From Diplosphaera chodatii (taxonomy: Eukaryota; Chlorophyta; Trebouxiophyceae; Prasiolales; Stichococcaceae), in contig JAALGY010000032.1 in assembly GCA_032358165.1 (NCBI GenBank), forward strand, positions 2,232,001 through 2,296,000: a DNA stretch of 64,000 nucleotides, written 5' to 3'. The first letter of the stretch is position 1. Each line of letters begins with the position of its first letter. The notes beneath the pieces were generated by a model. That model was not told where the DNA came from, searched no databases, and worked only from the letters and a program-made list of their open reading frames with translations. The position numbers and the translations under genes are program-made. Shown one piece after another: positions 34,056 through 46,227 of this stretch.

Positions 34056-35129
34056 CCAGCACCATGCAGCCAGCACCATGCAGCCCAGGACGCAGCTCCG
34101 GTGGCGAACGCACGCCGCGCAGCCGCAGATGCTATGCAATTTGCACAGCATCACCTTGCGCCGCGCCGGCAGCGGCGGCCAAGCGCTCTTGGCCCTCACC
34201 CTGCTGTTGCTCCCCTTGGCATTGCATCACGCTTTGCTGTGCTGCCTGTTGAGCCCACTTCTCACACATCAGCTGGTGGCCCCACTTTGGCTGAGGGCAT
34301 ATCACCCTCTCCAGCAAAGGCGCCAGCCACCCCCAAACCCACCGTCGCCTTCACCTTCACTCTCAGTCCCATCCTGGACTCCCACCACCATTCAACCTCA
34401 CCTATACGCCCGTACCTCATTTGCCCAGTCAGCACTGGGCCAAGATCAAGAACAAGAGCAAGAGCAAGAGCAAGACCTTAGTAGCATGACAGCACCTAGC
34501 AGCGGCCACCCGCGGAGCCCGCGCGGATGGGAGCACCTGCCTCAGAAGACCCTGGTGCCCGGTGTTGTGCATATCGGACAGCTTGCGGCGTCAGCCGCCA
34601 GCCCTCTGTTTGCCAGCGCCAGCCCTCAGTCCCTTTGGGTTTGGTTGCTTTCACCAGCATGCAGGGCGCCTTGCGGCGTATCCGGTCCCAGCGGGCCCAG
34701 AGCTCGGCGTACTTGTACGCAACCGGTCCCTGCATGTCTGCGCGGGGTTTTCTGGGTTTACCCGCGGGTGCCGTGGCACGTGGACAGACAGACGTTACGA
34801 CATTTCTAGAGTGATAGACCCGCAGCGGTGCGACTTCGCCGCGAGTGCGTGGCATTGCTGCCGCCGCCGCTAGGTCCCCGCACTTGTACGACCATTAGGT
34901 AGCCTTCCTCATCGGGACTATTGCCTTTCGCTGGTCTCATGGGCCCTGCATTCCCTTGTGGTTTCAGTGTCCTCCGTCGACATATTTCGAACATGACGTT
35001 TTGATGACGTACTCAGCCGCCCTCACGTTCACACGTGAGAAGCCGCATTGTGCCGCAGAGCCTTGTTCTTGAGCTTGGTTCTGGTCTGGACGCCCTTTGT
35101 AAAAAACAAACAAACAAACAAACAAAACA
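34056..35129 (+). mobile_element. LINE B3 3' end with about one 92-bp unit
   Basis: 34,056-34,330 is a segment not found in B1. About one 92-bp-type unit (CCTTCACTCTCAGTCCCATC) follows at about 34,345-34,420, then the CAAGAACAAGAGC hexamer run, the conserved 3' end with the CTCACGT/ACGTGAG stem near 35,020-35,040, and the CAAA tail. The single unit contrasts with about 32 in B1. Confidence 0.82.
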
Positions 35130-35420
35130 ATCAATGTCAATGTCAATACACAGTTCGACACTTGATGTGTGACATGACATTCTTTCGCCGCCCTCACGTT
35201 TACACGTGAGACGCCTCATTGTGCCGCAGAGCCATGTTCTTGAGCTTGGTTCTGGTCTGGACGCCCTTTGTAACAAACAAACAAACAAACAAACAAACAA
35301 ACAAACAAACCCGCAAAAAGGCTGCCAGTTGCCCGGCATCCTGCTGCATAAAGTCCGCACTGTGGCGATGTTGCTGTCCTCAAACAGCTCAGAAGGCTGC
35401 ACCCAATCAATGTCAATGCC
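35130..35420. mobile_element. Mosaic of truncated tails: A tail, E 3' end, antisense A fragment, A tail
   Basis: 35,130-35,147 is a bare TCAATG-type A tail. 35,148-35,308 matches the 3' end of element E (CACAGTTCGACACTTGATG onward, stem CTCACGT/ACGTGAG with TTAC loop) and ends in (CAAA)n. 35,309-35,403 is a diverged antisense piece of the LINE A ORF2 end (compare 21,060-21,150), followed by CAATCAATGTCAATG. These are the last repeats before unique sequence and are more diverged than the inner copies. Confidence 0.8.
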
Positions 35421-38400
35421 TCATGCTTTGCTTTGGCCCCCTAAACGGGGGAACAAACTCATGTGTTTACCGGACGACATTTAAGAGAAAATTTCCGGAA
35501 CGAGTGCTAGGAGCATAGCGCCGGTTGAAGGTGTCCCCTGCTGCTGTGCACCTCAAGGCTCAAGGCTTCAATAATGGACAGTTGTAGCTGCTTGCGCGCG
35601 CTCAAGCATGGCAGGCATGGCGCGGCGCGGCGGTGTAGGTTTGGGTGTGGATTGTGTCAAATGGCAAGGATGTGGAAGTAAAGTGTTTTTCCAACGACCG
35701 GGGCAATATGGAAAAGCAAGCATTCGACTTCGTTGACATTGACTTCGGCTACCGGTCGTCAGGGTGGCACAGCAGCAGCAGGCTGATTGCGCTGAAACTT
35801 CGCACAGATGCTCGCGGACATCCGACATGCACCTGACATAACTTTGGCAGCGTTTGGACACGAGTGGGCGAAGTTGCCTAAGTACCATACTTCTGATGCA
35901 TCTACGCACTAAGCGGTGGGAGATTTCGGCGCGGACTGAATCCCCTTGCCCCTAGCTTTGCCCTGTCACAGCTGTAGGCCAAACTCACGTCTCGCTACTG
36001 CGAATGCCAATTGTTAAACCTACATCCTATGTATGGTATCAGAACGTAAGCGAAACATTTTCCATACTTTCCTGTCTGGGTTGAAACAGATCTTAGGCTG
36101 TTGACAGAACGAAGTTAAAGCACTGTGCTAACAGAACTGGACAAGACGCTTCTGTACAGCGCTAAGTGAGCTTGACCACTATATACAAAAATCTGTCCGC
36201 CGCGGCGACTCGAGCATACAGCCAAGCAAGTGGCAGAAGAAATGACGGCTGTGTCCCTGCAACCCATGCCTGCCAAATGCAGAAACTGATGGTCACGAGA
36301 GCAGCAGCAGCAGCTGCAGCTGCACAGCATTGATGTGCGAAGTGGCTGTGAGCAAAGTGCGTCAAAGGTGCAACTGTTAAGCCGTCATAATACCTGCACA
36401 GGGGGCAAACTTGTTGTGGTGTCAGCCATGCTGGCTGCCATTTGTTGCGGAAGCACTTTCCGCAAGGCCTGTGCAAGCGTCAGCGGTTGACCACTAGGGT
36501 CAGCCGATGATAAGGGTATTGAGATGGTCTCTCGGTGGTGTTCGCCAACAAAATCGCCTGCACACAGGTCTGCAAGTGATGCGCGTCAAGCATTTCATGA
36601 ACACATGTGCACTGCAAAATCAACAGAACCATGTGCGCACCACTTGTAGTCAGGAGGAATCTGACAGGCAGCCGTGTGCTGGATCCGCCAAAGCCAAGCT
36701 GCCTCATCATTGCTGCCACTTTCTGCATGTCTCCTGTAGCCACATTTTGGTGCATCTCCGTTTGCGCTGCTGATGTCATGTTCATAACCCTGCCAGCATT
36801 GCCGCTGCTAATCACTGCAGCCTCCTGTACGCCCACTACAACCATATGGGTCTCGAGGAACAACCCATGCTTGTCTGCAGTTCACAACTGACAGGCAAAA
36901 GCAGGGCCCTTGTCTAAACCAGCAGCACCTTCAGTGTGTTCATGAAGGTTGACTGCCCAATATCAAGGCTCCAAGGCATCAATAGATCTTTCGGACATGC
37001 TCGAAAGTGCACCTGCACAACATGGGAGAAGCGATCGGCCTGATGTGTCGTCCAGTGGGAGCATCTGGCCCGCTAAAATAGATTTATCAAGGGCTCACCG
37101 TCAAGCACCAGGGTCGATCATGATCCTCCGTATGCAAATCGAACAACACACCGGCCGGATGCTGCCTGCATTTGTATACACGACAATCGTCCAGCTGTAT
37201 CTATGTCACCGTCTCTCTTGAGCAATTCTCCTGGGTGGTCTCAGCATAATATCTGGCCCACCATTGCAGCGCCTGGCCATTGTACTCAAACCATGGCGTT
37301 TCATCGCCAGGAGGCAGTAGGTGCTGCACGACCAACGGAACTGGTGACAACATGACTGCGATTATGAAGAGAGAGTCTGATTTCTATCTGTCGTGACGCA
37401 AACGCGTCGGGCACCTTCAACTCAGTTCACCCCGTACCCACCTGAAATAGATGCTTGACTTGTACGGCAACATATGGAAGGTATCCGAGTCGAGGCACCA
37501 TTGCCTGTGAATTGCACAGGAAGGTAACACTGTTGCTCGAGCGCTCTGCGCACGGATGCACAGCCCAATTACGCGTACCGTCATCTGCTCACCAAGACTG
37601 GGCGTGGCTTCTGTGTTGTCACCACCTCGTCCGACGCCAGAGTCAACTTGAGTGGAATCTACGCACTACCACAGTGTGAATATTGCTGATGCGACAACAG
37701 CATAAGCTACCATTCGAGTGACTTGAAAGATCATGCGAATTCCAGCAAAGGGTCCAAACCCACCGACGCTCGCCATGCCGCTGCCTGGACCGCATCCAAC
37801 GGGTCCTCAGCGCCCATGTCTGCTGGACTGCACCACAACAGCAGTTACCAGAATCTTCTGCACGCCCACGGTGCCAACGTAAACAAGTCACAGAATTATC
37901 GCTGCTCTAGGCGCTGACTGCACAGCCCTCTGGCGCGGGGCCAACCAACACCAGATTGAGTTGGTAGCACAACGGCCATCCTGACAGCGCGCCTCATAAA
38001 CTCCTCCTTGAAGCAATCAAGCTGCAGAAGCATGCATTGTGCAGCATGATAAAGTCGGGGTCAGATCAGTGCCGGACTTCCCCAGGCTGCCATCCTGCAT
38101 CCATCCATCCAAGCGGTTGTGGAACGGCACCCCCTTCTGGCCCCCACTGCTTTCAGCCTCTGTGATTGCCTATCGTCGCTCTGTGCTCTGGAGCATGAAT
38201 CATGCTGCATGATGGCGGCATATCGTGATTGCATCAGCTTGCAGATCCTAGTACCTTTTCTGGTGTACACCATGAAGGTGCATTGTTGATGCCCGCGGCA
38301 GCGCGCAGGTGCAAAGTGCATACGCCGGAGGCTCACGAACGATGCGAAGTGCCAAGTTGTTCGAGCAGGAAGGCGGTGGCACTCGACCACGCCGCGATGA

Positions 38401-38706
38401 ACAGGAGCGTCGTCCGCGTGGACGCAATGCGGACTGGTACGTTCTGGATCTCCAGCACAATGTTTGCCTGACGGCTGCAGGCCAGGATCATGATCAGAGT
38501 AAATACAGCCACTGCAACGCTAGACGCTCAAATTAGCAGGTTCCTACACGATGATCGGGACGCCGAGCCCAAGGTTGCACCTTCGCGCCGGGCAACAAGC
38601 GTGGCTGCACCAGTAGGTGCGGCACGCGCCCGTCTTTAGCACCATGTCAGTGCAAGATAACAACACGCCTTACTCCCATATGAACATATCGGTTGGTGGT
38701 CTGCAG
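35421..38706. other. Unique DNA without a recognised gene
   Basis: Lower GC than the rest of the window. Only short, unconvincing frames occur on both strands. I see none of the retroelement families here, no recognisable protein domain and no tRNA-like fold. It may hold 5' exons or the promoter of the GYF gene, a non-coding transcript, or fast-evolving genes that I cannot recognise. Confidence 0.6.
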
Positions 38707-41159
38707 GCCGCCTGTGGGAATATCAAGATTTGGACGGCCAGACGCACGGCCCGTTCAGCAGCGATAAGATGCGGCAGTGGACTGCAAAGGGCTACTTTCA
38801 GTCGGACCTGCAGGCCTGTACCCCGCACCTGTTGCGTTGCTGAGCTGTGCTGTATATCAATGTGTGTGACAAAGTCGCTTGATATTTGCGGCTGATGATG
38901 CGTCAACAGGCACTGCTGCTACACATGCCTTATCATGCGCACTGCACATGTGCAGGTGCGTCAGGCAGGCAGCTCTGCTGGCTGGTCCACTTTGGATCAG
39001 CTCATGCCACTGATGTCGGGAGGCTCCACGCCCAAGCCGCACCGGCAGCAAGTGGAGGACCCCCGGGTCTCTGCATTTGAGCGGCTCGCAAGCGGGGTGG
39101 CTTCGGGCGACAGCAGCCAGGTGCTGCAGGCTTCCCGTCGCGCAGGCGGAAGGAGGGAGGGCGCACGAAGTGGCGGCAGCAGCAGAGACAGCGGCCGAGG
39201 AGCTGGCAGAGATGGCGGTGGTGGCAGAGGCCGGCGCGGCGGCCGTGAGGGTGGACGAGGCGGTGGAGACCAGGTGCCTGCGGTATGGGACAACTCGCCG
39301 TCTTCAAGCTGCACCCTGCTGCTGCACAGCCTCAGCCTGCCATGGACAACAAGCTGGGCTGCATGTCCTGCAGCGGTCGGAGGAGCATGGCGCTTCACAT
39401 GAGGGACAGCAGCGGCAGCGGGGCGGGCGGAGCGACGCCAAGGCTCGATTGGCTGCACCAAAGCTGGCGCAGGCAAAGCGGCTGTTCACGAATAAAGCGG
39501 CCCTGGTGCGTGCTGCATGCCCAGCCCCATTGGCTGCAGAGACTCGAGGCTCTAGCAAGTCTGACAGCATCTGCACGTTCTGTGTCACCTCACAATATCA
39601 GGAATGTTTGTCATCTTCTTGTTTGCAGGCTACCGACCAGCCGCTGTGGCGCTATGTAGATCTGTCTGGGAATGTCCAGGTACAATGGCTGTGCTGGACC
39701 AGTGCAGTAGACATCTGCAACAAGCTTGCACATGCCCTGCTCCTCCACTACAACGCGTGGCAAGCTGACTTCACCTGCGTCTGCCACCAGGGGCCATTTA
39801 CTGCAGCAAACATGACCGAGTGGTATTCTCGTGGCTACCTTGCGGATGACAACCTTATGCTCATTGGTCATGTGCGTCATATGATGATCAAGCCGACGGC
39901 GCTGTCGTGAAACCGTCGAGTGACTGCTTGAGCTTGTCCACTGCTTGATATGGTGGACCCTCACAGTCAACATGGTTGGATGTGCAGGACCGGCAAGTTG
40001 CGCCGCCAAACCTGCCGCCCCTGAAGTACTATCAGCCGCTGGGGAAATTACTGGAGCAAGGTGCGGCAACAATGTAAAGTTGTTTATCCACCGACTCTTG
40101 GCTCAAAAGAGGAATGCTGTTGGTGCCTGCATCTCCAACTTGCTGCCAAGGTGAGGTGCAGGAGAGCACTATACGCCTATGACGACAGAGGATATCAAAC
40201 GCGACCAGTCTGAGGCAACCACATCTGCAGCTGAGGGACGTGAAAATGTCACTGCGTCGGTCCAGACCTCAGGTCCACTCACCTCCTACTGGAATGTTGT
40301 GAGTCTTTGCTGTGGCTCTGCATGCGGCGCATATCTGGTCAACACACATGATGGCCTCTTCCTCACCCCACTGCAACCTCATATGCAGGTGCCACGGAGG
40401 ATGGCAAGCATCCTGCTGCCACTGCATCTGATGATGCCCTGGTTGCGGCGCCTCATGCCGACACCGAGGTCGCTCCCCATGGCAATGCCCCGTCAGCTGG
40501 TGATCCTGCGACGGGTCGCACATCTGCCGAGACTGGTGTTGATCCAGCTGTCAGCCAGGCTTCCGGTGGTGACCACACTACTGCAGCCAAAGATGTTGCA
40601 GCTGACGCGAGACATGCAGATCCAGCCACAGGTGCAATGCCCGGCTCTCGCCACATGTCTACATCGGCCCATCTATGGCCTGGTATGCACGACGATGTCC
40701 CAACACACAAATGACGTCAAGTTTATGCCTGCAGCTTCGGAGGATGGCAAGGACAATGGCAAAGACGGTGGGCCTGAGGCAGCACCTACACAGGATGTAA
40801 GCCAGCCCTCGCAGGACACACCAGCCGAAATGGCACAGGCACTGACCACATCAGGCATTGCAGCTGATCCATCCGCAGCAGCAGCAGCAGCAGCCACACC
40901 ACTGGTCCAGGATGCCAATGGCACTGTTCCTACATCGGCCGAAAGTGGAAAGGACCTGGATGCGGAGCCGGTTGCGGAGGTGGAAGCTGAGGCGACAACC
41001 GTGCCGGATGATCTGCCTGAGCTGGAGGCAGACGTCCAGGGGAACACCCCAGCGCAAGGGGATGACGCGTCCGAGTCAATGCTGGCAGCGGCTGAGCCGC
41101 TTGATGTCGCCAATAGTGCAGCAGCGCCAGCCGAGGCGGCGTCTGGTAACGAGGGCTGA
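38707..41159 (+). CDS. Double GYF-domain protein with RGG region (5' end not resolved)
   Basis: GYF domains bind proline-rich peptides, often in splicing or translational control. First GYF: WEYQDLDGQTHGPFSSDKM then RQWTAKGYF (38,707-38,812). An Arg/Gly-rich stretch follows (RGAGRDGGGGRGRRGG, about 39,185-39,260), typical of RNA-binding RGG boxes. The second GYF is split by an intron: PLWRYVDLSGNVQ (39,629-39,679) and GPFTAANMTEWYSRGYL (39,791 onward), then LPPLKYYQPLGKLLEQG (39,989-40,060). The C-terminal part is acidic, Ala/Asp-rich and low complexity, ending at GNEG, stop 41,157-41,159. Introns are GT-AG. The first exon and start codon lie upstream and were not found. Two GYF domains in one protein is less usual than one. 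Family call good; cellular role unknown. Confidence 0.8.
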
Positions 41160-41638
41160 CCAAGTGTCTGGCTGGTGATATGTGTCCATTCAACACACAT
41201 AGGTTGCAATCCCAAACTGTTTCGAGTGTTGCGTGCTTGCATTCAGGACTGCTTTGTCCATCTGTGATCGACAGCTGGCATCTCCGGCATCAGCGCTTGG
41301 TCCATTTAGCACTTGCAGTGAGATCATGCCATGGTGACAATACTGCCAATACCGGACGCTTCTGCTCTGCATATCACAGCCCACCATATGTACCGTATAT
41401 TGAGCTCCCTTGACTGCGCCAGTCAATATCTGACAGTCAAGTTTTTCTATACCATCAATGGTGCAGTGCTACTTCCGAGTGACTAAACCAGACGCAGCCT
41501 ATCTGCAATGTACAGGTCAACGAGACACATGGGACACTTGTAGCGTAAACCCTTGCTCCACATCCAAGGTTGGGCTCTGGAGCTGCATCCTTGGAGGGTG
41601 CCTGATACAACTGCCTCCTGCAGCACTGCAACCAGTGC
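41160..41638. other. Convergent intergenic region, GYF gene / MYB gene
   Basis: Both genes end here (stops at 41,159 on + and 41,639 on -), so it should hold two 3'UTRs. No repeat or ORF of note. Confidence 0.6.
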
Positions 41639-43816
41639 TCAGGTCTTGCACTCGCCTGTGGCAGGTTGGGACAGGGCTTCCAGCAACATGTCCAGCTCTT
41701 CCTGGCTGAATACGGGGCTGAGAACCACGTCACAATGCTGTGGGTCCAGGCTGGGGGGGCCGGCTTCGCAGCTAGAGGGCGAGATGCGGTGGCGCTGCTC
41801 CGTGGCCGCACTACCTGTGGGCAGGACAAGCACTGCGTCACGCGCTGCCCGCATGTGCCGGCAGAAGCAGGCCGATCATGCACCTCCGCAGGAGATTGCT
41901 ACGCGGGGTGCGCCCACCTGCGTGCCCCGTGCGGCTGCGGTGACTGGCTCTGCCACCCTGCGGTGCTGGCATGCTGCTGCTTTCCCTGTGGCGCGGCGCC
42001 GGCGAGCAGGACACCTTGCCCCGCCACAGCAGCTTGTGCAGCAGCTGCCGATGCCCGTCGCCTAGCTCTGACGAGCCACACTGGGTTACGAGTCGCGCCG
42101 ATGCTCGCAGTCCTGCACGCAACTTGCAACATCATGTGCAGACCTAAGTTTTCGTTGTAGCGACAGCTCTGTGCAACCACTCTGCTACCAGCGACATTGG
42201 TGACCTGGCGGCCGAGGCGTCAGGCCGGTGTGCAGGCAGAAGTTGAGCATCTTCTGAAAGGCCGGGCTCTGCAGGGTGCTGGCGCCGGGGCTCTGCAGGC
42301 TGCTGACAGCTGGGGTGGCCCACTGCCGCCGCCCATCGCTGCTGCTGGAGCTGGGCGGGCTGTCCTCCAGGGCGATGAACACCTGCCCGCCCAGCGCGTT
42401 GATGTCCACCGCCAGCTGCACCTCCAGCGGCGTCAGCAGCGCCTGTCGTTCCACGGACACGCAATGTGTCTCTTGCCCCTTTGGTGTAGTTGCACGTCAC
42501 CTCACAAAATGGCATGCATGAGCTTGTGGACAAGTCAGATGCAGGCAACCACAGTGTACAGTCTTGTAGTCTTGTGTACTGACGGAGTCCATGCACACAC
42601 AAACAACATGTCAACTCTACAGGATTGTGGTGGACCTGAAGCCGAGAACAGGTGGGTCTTTGCAATCTCACCTTGTGCACACGAATATACACTGGTCCCT
42701 GCCCGCTGCTGCTGCGGCTGTCGACGCTGTCATCTGGCTGCTGCAGTGGTATCGTGATTGTAAGCCCCCGGTTCGGCTTGCGCCGCTGCCGTACCACAGG
42801 ACGAGCGCTCCTGCCTGACGCGTCTTGCAGCTGTGCTGCCAGTGGGTGCTGAACGGGCTCTGCATGTGCATGCAAACAGTAGAAATAGGACATGCAGGCT
42901 AATCTTGTGGCCGTTGTGCAGGGTCATCACACAGTGGGCGACAGCAGTGCAAAGTCACCTGAGGACGGCCGCACGTTCTTCGTGGGTGGGGGCTGCGGAG
43001 TTGCTGGCTGGACCACGGCTGCCTGGGCGGGCGGCGACGGCGAGGCAGCTGATGCTAACTTGCGGCTGGGCCTGTGCACTGCTTTCTTGCACAATACCGC
43101 CCAGCGGTTCTTGACGGCATTGTCAGTCCTGCGAGTATGAGGCACTGAGTCGTCACAAAACGAAAGATCAAAATCCAGCGCAGCTGCACCTGCAAAAAGT
43201 ATTGCACTAGCATTTCAGTACCTGCCGCCCACAAGCTGCGCAAGCTTCTCCCAGCGGTTGCCGTGCACCTTGTGGCCCTCTGTCAGCGTCTACAGCAACA
43301 AAGCCCCTTGGTGAGTGTCTCGTGGGAACCAATGCTTTTGCCGTGTCGTTTGAGGGCATCACCCTGGCTCAACAGCACAGCGCACCTGGTCCTCCTCCTT
43401 CGTCCAATCCCCTGACAGCACACAGAACGGCGTCAGTGAGGTGACTCGAGATGCAAGTCGAAGCTTTGATACAGTCACAGGTGGCTCGCAAGTCGCTGAC
43501 ACCTGTCTTTCTGGTGGCATTGAGCACATTCTTCCAGCGCCGGCGACACTGCTTGCTGCTCTTTACTTTCAGTTCCTTGGAGATGACTGACCAGCGCTTT
43601 GGTCCGTGTTTGCTGACCAGTGCCCTGAGCTGATCGTCCACCTGCGAAAGGTGGGACAGGCGTGATGGCAGCGCGGGTCCGACAACACCAAAACAAAGCA
43701 GTCCCGACCACAGCAGGCTTTACCTCCACCGTCCATTCGTTGGCAGTTGCTGCAGCGGATCTGACAGCGGCTCGCGCTTTCGCACTGGCCGGACGTGTGG
43801 AGGCAGAGCCTGACAT
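41639..43816 (-). CDS. R2R3-MYB transcription factor, FLP/MYB88-like
   Basis: Nuclear DNA-binding regulator by family. Exons read on the minus strand: start MSGSASTRPASAKARAAVRS at 43,816; R2 with VDDQLRALVSKHGPKRWSVI and KQCRRRWKNVLNATRK (ends near 43,500); GDWTKEEDQ (near 43,400); R3 TLTEGHKVHGNRWEKLAQLV then GRTDNAVKNRWAVLCKKA (ends near 43,075). The TDNAVKNR and LCKK ending is characteristic of the plant FLP/MYB88 group, which controls cell-cycle exit. Downstream exons are Ser/Pro-rich (RKPNRGLTITIPLQQPD; a block ending FQKMLNFCLHTGLTP). The last exon ends with an acidic FSQEELDMLLEAL, stop at 41,639. The exon between about 41,900 and 42,120 is uncertain. Head to head with CTU1. Confidence 0.82.
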
Positions 43817-44269
43817 GTTGGGGGCATCAGGGCGGGCTCAGCTGCTTGTGGTCAGCAGGAGCAATGCCCCCGCTGCGGTGTATTGCGCAGCACGGCATGA
43901 TCGGTCTCTCGGATTGACGATACGAACATGAGACAGAACACGGGAAATCTGCGTTCGCGCCGTTCACTGCTGCCGCACCGCTGCATGTCTTGGGCTCCTT
44001 TGCAGTGCAGTATCTGGCAAAGCGCAGCTCGCATCTGGCGGGTTTAGCATCAGTACTGCTGGCCGTACGGTGTTGCCAGTGCAGGAGTGCACTGTGCAGG
44101 AGTGCGTTGCAAAGCTACTGTGACTGCACTACTCTTTGTGAGTCGTTTCATCATCATCTTGCACAACAGCGTCTCACTGGCCCTTTGCTGACGTGAACTA
44201 TCGCTGAAGACTGGAGGAGGTGTGTTGAACGCGACAGTCGCTGCAGGGTCACCACCGGCTACACTACGC
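43817..44269. promoter_or_regulatory. Bidirectional intergenic region MYB / CTU1 (453 bp)
   Basis: Separates the start of the minus-strand MYB from the start of plus-strand CTU1, so it must contain both promoters and 5'UTRs. No TATA box or defined operator is claimed. Confidence 0.6.
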
Positions 44270-45841
44270 ATGCCAGCGAGGCTGTGCAGCACCTGCGGCA
44301 CACACAAGGCGGTGCTCCGACGTGCCGCATCAGGCTTGCTGGTGAGCCGATGATGGTGCGAGGTCGTCGACAGCGCATGGTGTGCCGCGGCATGTGCCCA
44401 TCACCCCAACGCTCTGAGCACATTGCCCGCAGTTGTGCCGGGAGTGCTTCTTCACAGCTTTCGAGGAGGAGGTGTACGGCGCAATTGTGAAGGAGAAGCT
44501 TTTGCGTCGTGGCGAACGCATTGCAGTTGGCGCATCTGGCGGCAAGGACTCCACTGTGCTGGCGTATGTCCTCACAACGCTGAACAAGCGCTACAAGTGG
44601 GTGTTGCACGCCCCAATCTGCCACTCGTGTACATAGTCGCGCTGCACCGCCCTGCGATCCGACTGTTCGCACATGACAACCATCTACACTGCTTGCCTGA
44701 CAGCGCGGGCTGGGAACTGTTCCTGTTGTCCATTGACGAGGGCATCAGCGGGTACAGAGACGACTCCCTGGAGACAGTCGCTCAGAATGAGATCGAGGTG
44801 AGGCTCGTGTCACCAGGTTGCTACCACCGTTTCTGGTGCCGAGGCCTGTTGACAACAGCATGCTCACCTGTGGCTTCCCCTGCGCAGTATGGCATCCCCC
44901 TCACGGTGGTGTCCTACAAGCAGCTGTACGGCTGGTCCATGGACGAGATCGTTCGGCAGATCGGCACGAAGAACAACTGCACATACTGCGGCGTGCTGCG
45001 ACGGCAGGCCCTGGACCGTGGCGCCGTGTTTGCGCAGGCCGACCGCATTGTCACAGGGCACAATGCGGACGACATTGCCGAGACAGTAATGCTCAACTTC
45101 TTGCGCGGCGATGTCCCCAGGTCAGTGCCTGACTGCAGCCTGGTGCAGCATATGAGAGCTCAAGTCACCCCGTTACCCCAATGAACGGAGCTTTGCGAAC
45201 ACAGGCTATCGCGTTGCACAGCCAGCACCACGGGTGAGGGTGGGCCGCTGCCACGCAGCAAGCCGCTCAAGCATTGCTTCGAGAAGGAAATCGTCATGTA
45301 TGCGCACTTTAAAAAGCTGCTGTATTTCTCCACGGAGTGCTTGTACGCTCCATTTGCGGCCCGTGGCTTCGCCCGCACGTACATCAAGGTGCGCACTGGA
45401 TGCCGTTCATCCTGGCCTGAGCATTGCCAAATGTTGTGCAGCTGAAAAGACGGGCAGTACTCATCACTCATGCTTCCCTAACATTTCCGTCTACAGGATC
45501 TGGAGTCCGTGCGACCTCGCGCTATCCTGGACATCATCCAGGCGGCCTCCGAGCTCCGCTTTGTGCAGGATGCCAGCAGCAGCGTGCCTGCCGCCGTTCC
45601 CAAGGCATGCACTCGCTGTGGGTACATGACCAGTCAGGTGGGTGCCTACGCAGCAGTCGACGGCACCACTTTGCGTGACGTTTCTGCACTCGACCCGACG
45701 TCTGAGACCGCTGTGTGGTTGTGTCCACAGAAAGTGTGCAAAGCTTGCACCCTGCTGGAAGGTCTCAACCGCGGGCTGCCGGGACTTGGCATCAGGCGCA
45801 CCAAGCAGGATGCGGGACGTGCGGAGTCTGGAGCAACATGA
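44270..45841 (+). CDS. CTU1/NCS6: Cytoplasmic tRNA 2-thiolation protein 1
   Basis: Catalytic partner of CTU2 that makes the 2-thio group of mcm5s2U34 on tRNA-Lys, -Glu and -Gln in the cytosol, with sulfur from URM1. Exon 1 [18 protein letters not shown] (start 44,270) gives the first CxxC of the N-terminal zinc site; [18 protein letters not shown] (exon 2, from 44,434) the second. PP-loop ATP-binding motif [15 protein letters not shown]; then [39 protein letters not shown]; central [18 protein letters not shown] with the catalytic/cluster Cxx[42 protein letters not shown]-terminal [10 protein letters not shown] and [20 protein letters not shown] closing the second zinc site. Stop at 45,839-45,841. 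Seven exons, all conserved motifs present, so it appears functional. Confidence 0.96.
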
Positions 45842-46227
45842 TTTGCAGTGATGACCATCATCAATACACCACAATGTAGCAGCGATGCTGTATGACACCT
45901 GGTCAACCTACTCCTCAGGCTGAACCCAGTGGGTCTTTTCCTTTCGAAGCATTTATTATAGCAGTACATAACGTAGATCACCCCCTTCGGTCATTGGATT
46001 GGCAAACACCTCAGTGCTCAGGATCAACAGACGCGCGCAACACGGAAATTCTTTTGCTCACTTTGGCAGTAGCAGCTGCTCAGTATAACCGCTGCAGCCC
46101 TGCCGTGGCTTTTCTCGGTCCACAGCCCCATGCTCGAACCCACTGGTATGCAAGATTGTTGGGTGCCTGCAGTTTAAGGGTTGCAGCTACACAGCTGGAG
46201 CGCATACGCGAAGACTTCGGGCTGGAC
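45842..46227. other. Intergenic region CTU1 / PQBP1-like
   Basis: Tandem spacing of 386 bp on +. A frame in phase with the PQBP1-like start extends upstream through it, but the residues look non-conserved; I take it as 3'UTR plus promoter. Confidence 0.55.

Larger units (their letters stand above)
24354..35129 (+). mobile_element. LINE family B copy B3, with EN and RT, interrupted by E, A7 and D5
   Basis: The only copy with endonuclease. It runs from the middle of ORF1 through ORF2 to the (CAAA)n tail at about 35,101-35,129. Insertions: E (25,828-27,215, minus), A7 (29,070-31,566, plus), D5 (31,866-31,934, plus). After about 34,055 it departs from B1: an unrelated 280-bp segment replaces the C-terminal finger region, then roughly one 92-bp unit and the conserved 3' end follow. 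Confidence 0.9.

Noticed and set aside
36480..36863. Open frame of 127 codons on the minus strand in the unique region
   Set aside because: No domain, no clear splice partners, composition not convincing.
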